DNA of 16,195 nucleotides. It comes from Candidatus Poseidonia alphae. GTDB lineage: Archaea > Thermoplasmatota > Poseidoniia > Poseidoniales > Poseidoniaceae. This document shows, in pieces, positions 1 to 6,331 of the stretch. Positions within the stretch are counted from its first letter, which is position 1. Every line of letters starts with the position of its first letter. The notes under the pieces are model-generated. The model had not been told where the DNA came from and did no database searches. It saw nothing but the letters and a program-made list of their open reading frames with translations. The stretch is taken from positions 1-16,195 of the forward strand of contig DAVD01000018.1 in the NCBI GenBank assembly GCA_002505405.1, written 5' to 3'. The position numbers and the translations under genes are program-made.

Positions 1-100
1 CCCCGCTCCCAGACTTGAACTGGGGACACCCTGATGTCTGCTGAGACGTTTGTTTTTACACAACTACAGTCAGGTGCTCTACCAACTGAGCTAAGCGAGG
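1..100 (-). tRNA. tRNA-Tyr (anticodon GTA) with intron
   Basis: Read on the minus strand, the cloverleaf is complete except for the discriminator base, which lies just outside the window. Acceptor CCTCGCT (100-94) pairs with AGCGGGG (7-1). The D arm is GCTC/GAGC (91-76). The anticodon stem CCTGA (74-70) pairs with TCAGG (34-30), and the T arm is CCCAG-TTCAAGT-CTGGG (24-8). The anticodon GTA occupies 67-65. Between base 37 (G at 64) and base 38 (A at 35) lie 28 extra bases (63-36), the canonical 37/38 site of archaeal tRNA introns cut by the bulge-helix-bulge endonuclease. The C1-G72 pair is the archaeal Tyr identity element. The exact splice points are inferred from the need for a 7-base loop. 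Confidence 0.93.
36..63 (-). other. tRNA-Tyr intron (about 28 nt)
   Basis: This insertion interrupts the anticodon loop immediately 3' of base 37. Removing it restores a 7-nt loop C-U-GUA-G-A closed by the CCTGA/TCAGG stem. Its 3' part can form a short hairpin, GTCT-CAGC-AGAC. The boundaries may shift by a base or so, and no bulge-helix-bulge fold was computed. Confidence 0.8.
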
Positions 101-123
101 TATTCTGTCGCACTTGCCTCCAG

Positions 124-130
124 TACTTAA
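124..130 (-). promoter_or_regulatory. Possible TATA-like element of tRNA-Tyr
   Basis: On the minus strand TTAAGTA lies 23 bases upstream of the tRNA 5' end, about where an archaeal TATA box would sit. The match is weak and is supported by position only. The rest of 101-326 holds no gene that I can support. The only open frame there (140-322) lacks a ribosome-binding site and resembles nothing, so the stretch is probably the leader and promoter region of ftsZ. Confidence 0.35.
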
Positions 131-326
131 CCCTCATCAATGGAACGAGCGGATTTGCCCAGCGTTTCACCAATAGGGAGGGGAGCCTTTTCAAAGGTTG
201 AGGACTCTGTTCCGAATAGAGATAACGGAGCCGAGAATTTACCTCCAAAATCGCCATCTTCGCCATCGTTTGAAGGGTCGCGGTTATGTAGGGTAAGGAG
301 AGGCTCGCAAACGGAGGAGTGAAAGG

Positions 327-1505
327 ATGGGACCTGGGCATGCTTCTAGTGGTACAAACGGTGGGGCGAGCGGTAACGATAACGCATTCGCCGACATGAT
401 ACAGGGTCTGAAAGATGATGCCATTCATCGCGGCGCTACAACCCTCATGGATGAGGAAGTTGGCTCGTTTGGAGTCCCGAATCCAAGAATTCTCATCGTT
501 GGCTGTGGCGGCTCTGGAAACAACACCCTCAACCGCATTACTCACCTTGGTGTAGAAGGCGCTGTCACCGTCGCCATCAACACCGATAAACAACATCTCG
601 ACCACACACGCGCCCTGCAAAAGTTGCTCGTAGGCCGACACATCACCCGGGGATTGGGTGCTGGAGGCGACCCGTCAACAGGACGCCGTTGTGCTGAAGC
701 AGGCCGTGAAATGATCAAGCGAATCGTGACCGGCGCAGACCTCGTATTCATTGCGTCAGGTCTCGGTGGAGGTTCCGGAACCGGCATCTGTCCCATCGTC
801 GCTGAAGAAGCAAAAGCTGCTGGCGCTCTTGTCGTTGGTATCGTGACCACGCCGTTTCATGTTGAACGCCGTCAACGCATGAACCGAGCCTTGGAAGGAT
901 TGGAATCGCTTCGTCGATGTGCCGATGCCGTCTTGGTATTGGACAACAACCGTTTGCTTCACTTTGTACCAAACCTCCCTCTGGATGAGGCGTTTTCCAT
1001 CATGGACCAATTGGTTGCAGAGATCGTCAAAGGAATCGTCGAGACCATCACGTTGCCTTCCCTCATCAACCTGGACTTTGCTGACATTCGGGCCATCATG
1101 GCCAACGGCGGCGTCACCATGATGCTTTACGGTGAATCCGACCGTGGTCCCGAAGAAGTGGTTCACGAAGCACTCAACCATCCACTCTTGGACGTTGACA
1201 TTTCGGGAGCGACCGGTGTACTCATTCACGTAACAGGCGGACCCTACATGACGCTTGAAGCAGCCAATCAGGTCGTGGACCTCTTGACCGCCAAGGTGAG
1301 CGATAACGCCAACGTCATTTGGGGTGCCCGACAAGATGCTGGATTTGGAGACACCATCAAGGTCATGGCCATCATTACCGGCGTAGGCGGAACCACGCTC
1401 AACGTCGCCCGAATGCAACCTGATGCCCTCGGTGACGCCCTTCGACTTACACGCCAGCAACAAGGTGACCGAGCCAACAACATGGACTTCCATCGCTTTG
1501 AATGA
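327..1505 (+). CDS. ftsZ: Cell division GTPase FtsZ (archaeal type)
   Basis: FtsZ polymerises with GTP at mid-cell into the cytokinetic ring. The 392-residue protein has a nucleotide-binding loop GCGGSGNN (59-66), the tubulin/FtsZ signature as GLGGGSGTG (145-153), and the T7 synergy loop NLDFAD (248-253) that completes GTP hydrolysis across the subunit interface. The signature has Ser where most FtsZ proteins have Thr (GGGTGTG) and continues ICP rather than the usual AAP; this is probably a conservative lineage variant. About 50 polar residues, rich in Gly, Asn and Asp, precede the first strand. The C-terminal tail after about residue 372 is short and shows no bacterial-type FtsA/ZipA-binding peptide. 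The start is set by GGAGG at 313-317, nine bases before the ATG. It is followed on the same strand by a secreted protein 63 bases away. Archaea often carry FtsZ1 and FtsZ2, and I cannot assign which this is. Confidence 0.96.
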   Translation: MGPGHASSGTNGGASGNDNAFADMIQGLKDDAIHRGATTLMDEEVGSFGVPNPRILIVGCGGSGNNTLNRITHLGVEGAVTVAINTDKQHLDHTRALQKLLVGRHITRGLGAGGDPSTGRRCAEAGREMIKRIVTGADLVFIASGLGGGSGTGICPIVAEEAKAAGALVVGIVTTPFHVERRQRMNRALEGLESLRRCADAVLVLDNNRLLHFVPNLPLDEAFSIMDQLVAEIVKGIVETITLPSLINLDFADIRAIMANGGVTMMLYGESDRGPEEVVHEALNHPLLDVDISGATGVLIHVTGGPYMTLEAANQVVDLLTAKVSDNANVIWGARQDAGFGDTIKVMAIITGVGGTTLNVARMQPDALGDALRLTRQQQGDRANNMDFHRFE

Positions 1506-1540
1506 GGCTTTTGTTCGGCGCACAAGTACCGAGAAGGTTT

Positions 1541-1548
1541 CAAAAGTA
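1541..1548 (+). promoter_or_regulatory. Possible TATA element for a leaderless transcript
   Basis: CAAAAGTA is centred about 25 bases before the ATG at 1569. There is no Shine-Dalgarno motif in front of that ATG, so a leaderless mRNA starting at or near the start codon would fit. The match is weak and based on spacing. Confidence 0.3.
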
Positions 1549-1568
1549 AGGCGCGGCGTGCGTTTATC

Positions 1569-2381
1569 ATGCGTGGTAAATCCGTGATTGCCCTTGTCTT
1601 GGTTGCAATGTTGCTCGTTCCCGTTCAAGCAGGCGACGTCAGTGCTCAACAAACACAACAGGAAGACCCCAAACAACCCAATGCCAACAACACCACGATG
1701 TACATGTACCACGATGGTTTTGCTGACGCATGGTCTCATTTTGCAAATAACGATACCGAATCCACTGAAGAAGGAGAACTTCGTGAAGAAAAGGACAACG
1801 GCGTCATCGACATCAACCTTCGATTCCGCATGAAGCCCGACCTTGACAAGCGCCTGCTCATGACCGCTGACGGAGAATTCCGTGGGAACTTCAAGATCGA
1901 CGTCGGCGGCGATTGGACCAACGGCGACAACAACGGACCCTGCAACAACGATTGCGAGAACCTCAACATCACCGTCTTCCGTGGCGGTGCTGAAGTGTGG
2001 ACCAACCAGTTCACCGGCATCCAAGAGGGCGAACAAAATGTTCCCTTCGCCTTCACTGTGACCGAAGACCATGCTGAATGGGACGGTCGAGACGACAGCC
2101 CCATCATTGAAGTCACCATGAAACTGAAAGGTACCGTGCAATCAACAGCGGGGGGGGTTCTTGTTACGACCAATGAACCCGCATGGTTCGCCATCAAACT
2201 CGGTATGGAAAGCAAATTTGAGTTGCCCATCAGCGACGACAGCTGGAGCGAAGAGTTCCAAGCTGGAGATGACATGATGGAAACAGAAGACACACCAGGG
2301 TTCACCCTCGTTGTAGCCTCAGCCGCTCTTGGCATGGCCCTCTTCGTCAACCATCGCAAAGAGAACGAAGGCACCGAGTGA
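1569..2381 (+). CDS. Secreted protein with PGF-CTERM-like anchor
   Basis: This is a 270-residue protein of unknown function. Residues 1-22 look like a signal peptide (Arg/Lys, then a hydrophobic run, then VQAGD). The body (about 28-240) is acidic, rich in Asn, Asp and Glu, and predicted to be extracellular, with two close Cys (125 and 129) that may form a disulfide. The C-terminus has Thr-Pro-Gly-Phe (242-245), a hydrophobic helix (about 246-260) and a charged tail, NHRKENEGTE. That is the architecture of PGF-CTERM proteins, which archaeosortase ArtA cleaves and links to a lipid in haloarchaea. The sorting role here is inferred. The body contains Asn-Xaa-Thr/Ser sites suitable for N-glycosylation. 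A run of eight G (2150-2157) lies in the coding sequence, but the frame is supported because the PGF motif follows it. It lies directly after ftsZ, but nothing in it shows a division role. Confidence 0.85.
   Translation: MRGKSVIALVLVAMLLVPVQAGDVSAQQTQQEDPKQPNANNTTMYMYHDGFADAWSHFANNDTESTEEGELREEKDNGVIDINLRFRMKPDLDKRLLMTADGEFRGNFKIDVGGDWTNGDNNGPCNNDCENLNITVFRGGAEVWTNQFTGIQEGEQNVPFAFTVTEDHAEWDGRDDSPIIEVTMKLKGTVQSTAGGVLVTTNEPAWFAIKLGMESKFELPISDDSWSEEFQAGDDMMETEDTPGFTLVVASAALGMALFVNHRKENEGTE
2150..2157 (+). repeat. Homopolymer of eight G inside a surface-protein gene
   Basis: An uninterrupted G8 tract encodes Ala-Gly-Gly-Val at about residues 194-197 of the PGF-CTERM-like protein. It is in frame as written. 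Gain or loss of one base would remove the membrane anchor. Tracts like this are prone to slippage and also to sequencing error. Confidence 0.9.
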
Positions 2382-2399
2382 AGCCAGCGCTAAGGACGC

Positions 2400-3734
2400 T
2401 CATAGAGCGTTGAGCACGGATGAGGCGTTGAGTTCAATATCGGTACGGTCGCCCGTTTTGAAATTGATGAGCCGTCCTGTACCCTGTTCCAAATCCTCAG
2501 GTTTGACCACCAAAAGGTGGCTGGCACCGATGCCTTCGGTCCATTTGATGATGCGTCCGTAATTCTTCTTGGTCAGCAACAACTCGACACGGGCACCCTT
2601 TTCTCGTAACGAAGCAACCAGCGGCAAGAGCGGCATGGAATCGGCCTTGTTTGGAGCGATGGCGATGTGAGGACGGGCATCTGCCTCTCCCGGAACGACT
2701 TCTTCACGTCCCGAGGTTTTCGCTTGGGCCTCAAGGGCCAAAAGAACGCGGTCAAAGCCCAGTCCAAAGCCGCAACACGGGTCCAGGTCTGGCAGTCCAA
2801 ACAGGTGCAGGAGTTTGTAAGAACCACCACCGAGCACCTGTCCTTCACCGCCCAGTTCAGCGACCTTGACCTCAAACACCATTCCGGTGTAGTAGTCAAG
2901 TCCTCGGGCGACGGTCAAGTCAACGGCCAATGAAGGTGGAGCAGGGGCAAGAGCCGCAAGCGCCGTCAAGGTCGTCTCCAACTCGTCCAACGCTTCCAAC
3001 GAGACACCGTCCATACTCGAGAGCAATTCCCGAGCAGGTCCCAAGGTCTCCAAACCGCCTTCAAGCGACGCCAAAGCGCGCAGGGGTTCGGTGTTTGCTG
3101 GATCAAGTCCGTGAGCCGTGAACAGTCCGCTAAGGCCCGCATCATCGCCTTTGTCAAGCAACCGCATGGCGCTTGCAATCGGTGGCTCTCCGGTGGTTGC
3201 ATCTACCTCACTCGATAACCCAAGACCGGTTAGAGCATCCTTCAACACGCCGACGTGCCCAATTCGAATTTCCCAGTCCTCAAGGCCCGTTGCGTGGAGC
3301 ATGTTGACGGCCAACGCCAACACTTCGGCTTCAGCCAGCGGCCCAGAAGCACCGATCAACTCAACCCCGTACTGGAAGAATTCTCGATAGCGCCCTGTTT
3401 TGAATTCTTCATATCGGTAGCATTGACCGTAGTAGGAAAGGCGCAGCGGTTTGGTGTCCATGCGCATTTCTTCAGCGACCATTCGCATGACTGGGGCTGT
3501 TAATTCGGGGCGAAGTGTCAATTCTCGCTCGCCCTTGTCTTGAAAGGCATAGAGTTGGTTGATGACACCAGGACCGGATTTAGCGGTGAAGAGTTCCAGA
3601 GATTCGAAGACCGGAGTCTGGACGCGAGAGAATCCGTGACGCTGAGCAGCATCTTCCAGCAAGCGCTCCAAAGCAAGACGGCGATTCATTGCCGCTGGTG
3701 GGAAATCTCGAGTGCCGCGTGGACGTTGTACCAT
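2400..3734 (-). CDS. hisS: Histidyl-tRNA synthetase
   Basis: This enzyme charges tRNA-His with histidine using ATP in the cytoplasm. The 444-residue length is typical of the family. Class II features appear in order. Motif 1 surrounds the VQTP-FE segment (38-44). The TLRPELTAP strand (73-81) and motif 2, YRYEEFKTGRYREFFQ (106-121), follow. The histidine-specific ARGLDYYTG (277-285) includes Arg278 and is followed by motif 3, GFGLGFDRV (322-330). A C-terminal anticodon-binding domain runs from about residue 354 to the end. The ATG at 3734 has no clear Shine-Dalgarno motif and lies 72 bases after the upstream minus-strand gene, so a separate or leaderless start is possible. It converges with the PGF-CTERM-like gene, with 18 bases between the two stop codons. 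Confidence 0.97.
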   Translation of the reverse strand: MVQRPRGTRDFPPAAMNRRLALERLLEDAAQRHGFSRVQTPVFESLELFTAKSGPGVINQLYAFQDKGERELTLRPELTAPVMRMVAEEMRMDTKPLRLSYYGQCYRYEEFKTGRYREFFQYGVELIGASGPLAEAEVLALAVNMLHATGLEDWEIRIGHVGVLKDALTGLGLSSEVDATTGEPPIASAMRLLDKGDDAGLSGLFTAHGLDPANTEPLRALASLEGGLETLGPARELLSSMDGVSLEALDELETTLTALAALAPAPPSLAVDLTVARGLDYYTGMVFEVKVAELGGEGQVLGGGSYKLLHLFGLPDLDPCCGFGLGFDRVLLALEAQAKTSGREEVVPGEADARPHIAIAPNKADSMPLLPLVASLREKGARVELLLTKKNYGRIIKWTEGIGASHLLVVKPEDLEQGTGRLINFKTGDRTDIELNASSVLNAL

Positions 3735-3806
3735 TGTTCTTGGCGAGCCGCCGAGGCTTCATCACCCCTTCGCTTGATTGACGTCGGAAAATGTGTTTCC
3801 TAAGGC

Positions 3807-4601
3807 TCATTCCTCAGACCATTGAGCACCGGCCCAAGGGTCGTCGTTATCGCTTGATTCCCAGATGACCTCGTCGCTGGTATCGGTCGCATCTTCGATG
3901 TCAGGCGCTTCTGGATGGACTTCCAGTTCATCGGATTCTGTCGGAGCGTCAAGAGAGAGGGCGTGGGGTTCATCGGGTTCTGCCGGAGCGTCAAGAGAGA
4001 GGGCGAGGAGTTCATCAACCGAGGGTAAATCCGGGGCATCTGGTACTTCTGGAACCTCCAGGTTGTCTTTTTCTGCAATTTCAGTGATTTTATCGATCAG
4101 TTCCCAATCCGGTTCTTCGGTTCGTCCACCCACGCCTGGGTCTTGACGAACCTGAACCAATTCGTCAACGGAAAGAACATCATCGTCGTTGGCTTCCTCG
4201 ACTTCAAGCCCACCTTGGACACTTGCACGCTGCAATGCATTAGCATCGATGCCGTCCGTTTTAAAATCGGACGTCGAAGCTGCCGGCGTTGGTGTCCCGA
4301 CACCTAGCGCACCCCAAGCATTGGCGACCTGTTCTTGTTTTGGAGGCTCGGCTCGAGCACGTTCCTGTGCTTTGCGTTGGTCGTATTGCGCCTTTGATTC
4401 GGCTTCAAGGCGTTCCGCTTCCATTTTGGCTTCGACTTGGCGCCATGTTTTGCGTTCTGCTTTCAGTCGCTGCTTCTCTTCATCGCGTTCAACCATCAAA
4501 GGCGTAGGACGGTCATAGCGCCGCCAGAAAAAGTAACTCACTCCGATGAAGAGGACCGAAAGGATAAGGCCGATGGTGAGGGTTTCCCACAATTCTGCCA
4601 T
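3807..4601 (-). CDS. Membrane-anchored coiled-coil and acidic-tail protein
   Basis: This 264-residue protein matches no family I recognise. One N-terminal helix (about 8-25) is followed by WRRYDR, suggesting the bulk lies in the cytoplasm. Residues 37-92 are a charged Glu/Lys/Arg/Gln heptad-like stretch, probably coiled coil. From about 130 onward the chain is acidic and probably disordered. It carries a duplicated 14-residue unit, ALSLDAP-(A/T)E-(P/S)-DE- (about 200-226), and two VDEL motifs (145-148, 195-198). I chose the ATG at 4601 because GAGGCGGAG lies just upstream. An in-frame TTG at 4616 would add five residues and overlap the upstream symporter stop. The tight junction implies co-transcription with the symporter. 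A scaffold or partner role is only a guess. The tail ends in a Trp/Asp-rich segment. Confidence 0.75.
   Translation of the reverse strand: MAELWETLTIGLILSVLFIGVSYFFWRRYDRPTPLMVERDEEKQRLKAERKTWRQVEAKMEAERLEAESKAQYDQRKAQERARAEPPKQEQVANAWGALGVGTPTPAASTSDFKTDGIDANALQRASVQGGLEVEEANDDDVLSVDELVQVRQDPGVGGRTEEPDWELIDKITEIAEKDNLEVPEVPDAPDLPSVDELLALSLDAPAEPDEPHALSLDAPTESDELEVHPEAPDIEDATDTSDEVIWESSDNDDPWAGAQWSEE
3926..4017 (-). repeat. 42-bp tandem repeat (two copies plus a partial)
   Basis: GTTCATCGG begins at 3926 and 3968, and GTTCATC again at 4010, giving a constant 42-bp period. The two full units differ at only a few bases. They encode the 14-residue repeats in the acidic tail of the coiled-coil protein, so copy number can change without breaking the frame. 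Confidence 0.9.
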
Positions 4602-4612
4602 AAGTCTCCGCC

Positions 4613-6322
4613 TCAACCGGTAATCTCTGCTTCAAGGATTGTCTCTTTTGCAGCGAGGTGTTCAAACCCTGGCACGACGTCTCCAAGAGCAACAACGAGT
4701 TCATCATCGCCACCAGGTAGAGATGAGATGTCAACATCAGCACCTTCGGGAATGTTACGGAACAAGGGGCGAGCAATGAGGAATTTGTTGAGGAACATAA
4801 AGGTCACAGCAACAACGCCCCAGAACAGAAGAATGATGCTGAGTCCCTTTGGATTTGATGGATCCCAAACGTTATCGGTATTGGCGATCATATCGGTGAA
4901 GTACGATCCCATGAGGACGACAAAGAGAATGGGGAACGCAAGGTAAATCGTGACGTCCCACCAACGGCCAACTTCCAAATCGTTGTCACCGGTGTTGATG
5001 AAATCGTCACGGAACGCTGAGACGCCAAATCCCATGTAGCCAGCAAGGCCGTCCGGTGCAGTTCCTTCGTCAACCTGCTTGCGCCACTTGATGTAACCGT
5101 ACTTCCAGATGGAGAAAGCGATGAACAGTCCAGAGAACATCAGTCCGTATCCCCAAATGTGGTCTTGGACTTCCAAAAATTCGGGGAAAGCCACTCCTGC
5201 GCTGTCAAGTTTAATCCACATCACTGCGGAAGGTAGACCGAACAAAAAGATAGCAATCCCTGTGATGAGGACGGAGCGCTCTCGGTCGTAGCCGTGGTCA
5301 ACGAAGTTTCGAACACACAATTCAACCGTGGAAATCATGGATGTAATCGCTGCAAACGAAAGGGCGAGGAAAAATCCTGCCATCATAAAGAGCGGGCCAA
5401 TAGCGCCCCCAGGAGCCTGTGCAAAGACTTCGGGCAAGGCGAGGAAGGTAATGGCGGAAGAACCGCCGGTCACGGTAGCCAAGGGGTCAGGGTTCACGGC
5501 AAAGATGGCCGAAAGCACTGCGAGTCCAGCAATGATGGAAATGCTGTTGTTAGCAAGTCCCATGGTGAATGCGTTGAGAACGGTATCCTCGTCCTTACGC
5601 ATGTACACGGCGTAGGTGATGCACATGCCCATTCCCGCTGAACATGACCACGCCGATTGAGATAACCCGTTGATCCAAACCTCCGGCTCAAACAACATGT
5701 CAAAGTCAATTGTGAACATGAACATAGCTCCATCCAGTGAACCGTCAGAGGCGTCCATCCAAAGCGAAAGGAACAGGGTGAGGAACAGCAAAGCAAAGAG
5801 TGAAATCATCAGGTAAAAGTTGACTTTCTCAATGGCTTTTGCACCTTTCCAAATAGCACCGAGTACCAAAACAACGACGATGAATTGGAAGAAGATGACC
5901 TGGCCGGGTGATTGAAGGAAGGCATTCCATACTTCCGTTGTATCTACTTTTTCTCCAGTGAGTGCGCCGCTAATTCCCAGTTGGAAATACTTCAACGTCC
6001 ATCCTGAAACAACAGCGTAATAGAAACCAATAGCGGTGGAAATCCAAGCGGTCCACAGGCCCATCCAAGCGAACCTACGTCCTGCGAAGATACGGAAGGT
6101 ACCGATTGTTCCAGTTCGGCTTCGCTTACCCATAGCGTATTCTGCAATCACGAGTGGAATCGACCATACAAACAAGAAAATGAGCCAAGGAACGAGGAAG
6201 GTTCCTCCGCCGTTTGCTCCGACCATCCGGGGGAAACGCCAAATGTTTCCCGTTCCAATTGCTGCACCAATGGATGCAAAGATGAGGCCCATACGGCCGT
6301 TGAACTGGTCTGAATCTGACAT
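4613..6322 (-). CDS. Sodium-dependent symporter, NSS/SNF family (LeuT fold)
   Basis: The 569-residue inner-membrane protein is expected to import an amino acid or related solute driven by the Na+ gradient. TM1 reads SIGAAIGTGNIWRFP (17-31), the family hallmark; Gly19, Ala21 and Asn26 align with the LeuT sodium and substrate site. TM6 is broken at CSAGMG (227-232). TM8 has AAITS (324-328), aligning with the LeuT Na2 ligands Ala351, Thr354 and Ser355. About 12 membrane helices are visible, followed by a soluble acidic tail of roughly 50 residues from about 520. The substrate cannot be read from sequence. The start is set by GAGGTGAT, which overlaps the stop codon of the carboxypeptidase gene upstream; the gap is only 9 bases. 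It follows a secreted peptidase, which suggests uptake of released amino acids. Confidence 0.95.
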   Translation of the reverse strand: MSDSDQFNGRMGLIFASIGAAIGTGNIWRFPRMVGANGGGTFLVPWLIFLFVWSIPLVIAEYAMGKRSRTGTIGTFRIFAGRRFAWMGLWTAWISTAIGFYYAVVSGWTLKYFQLGISGALTGEKVDTTEVWNAFLQSPGQVIFFQFIVVVLVLGAIWKGAKAIEKVNFYLMISLFALLFLTLFLSLWMDASDGSLDGAMFMFTIDFDMLFEPEVWINGLSQSAWSCSAGMGMCITYAVYMRKDEDTVLNAFTMGLANNSISIIAGLAVLSAIFAVNPDPLATVTGGSSAITFLALPEVFAQAPGGAIGPLFMMAGFFLALSFAAITSMISTVELCVRNFVDHGYDRERSVLITGIAIFLFGLPSAVMWIKLDSAGVAFPEFLEVQDHIWGYGLMFSGLFIAFSIWKYGYIKWRKQVDEGTAPDGLAGYMGFGVSAFRDDFINTGDNDLEVGRWWDVTIYLAFPILFVVLMGSYFTDMIANTDNVWDPSNPKGLSIILLFWGVVAVTFMFLNKFLIARPLFRNIPEGADVDISSLPGGDDELVVALGDVVPGFEHLAAKETILEAEITG

Positions 6323-6331
6323 GGTATCACC

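Noticed and set aside
140..322. 60-codon open frame between the tRNA and ftsZ
   Set aside because: It has no ribosome-binding site, no hydrophobic or domain pattern, and overlaps the ftsZ leader.
756..2141. Long minus-strand open frame of 461 codons opposite ftsZ and the next gene
   Set aside because: It crosses two genes that have recognisable motifs, has no family signature, and its composition is that of a mirror of the coding strand.
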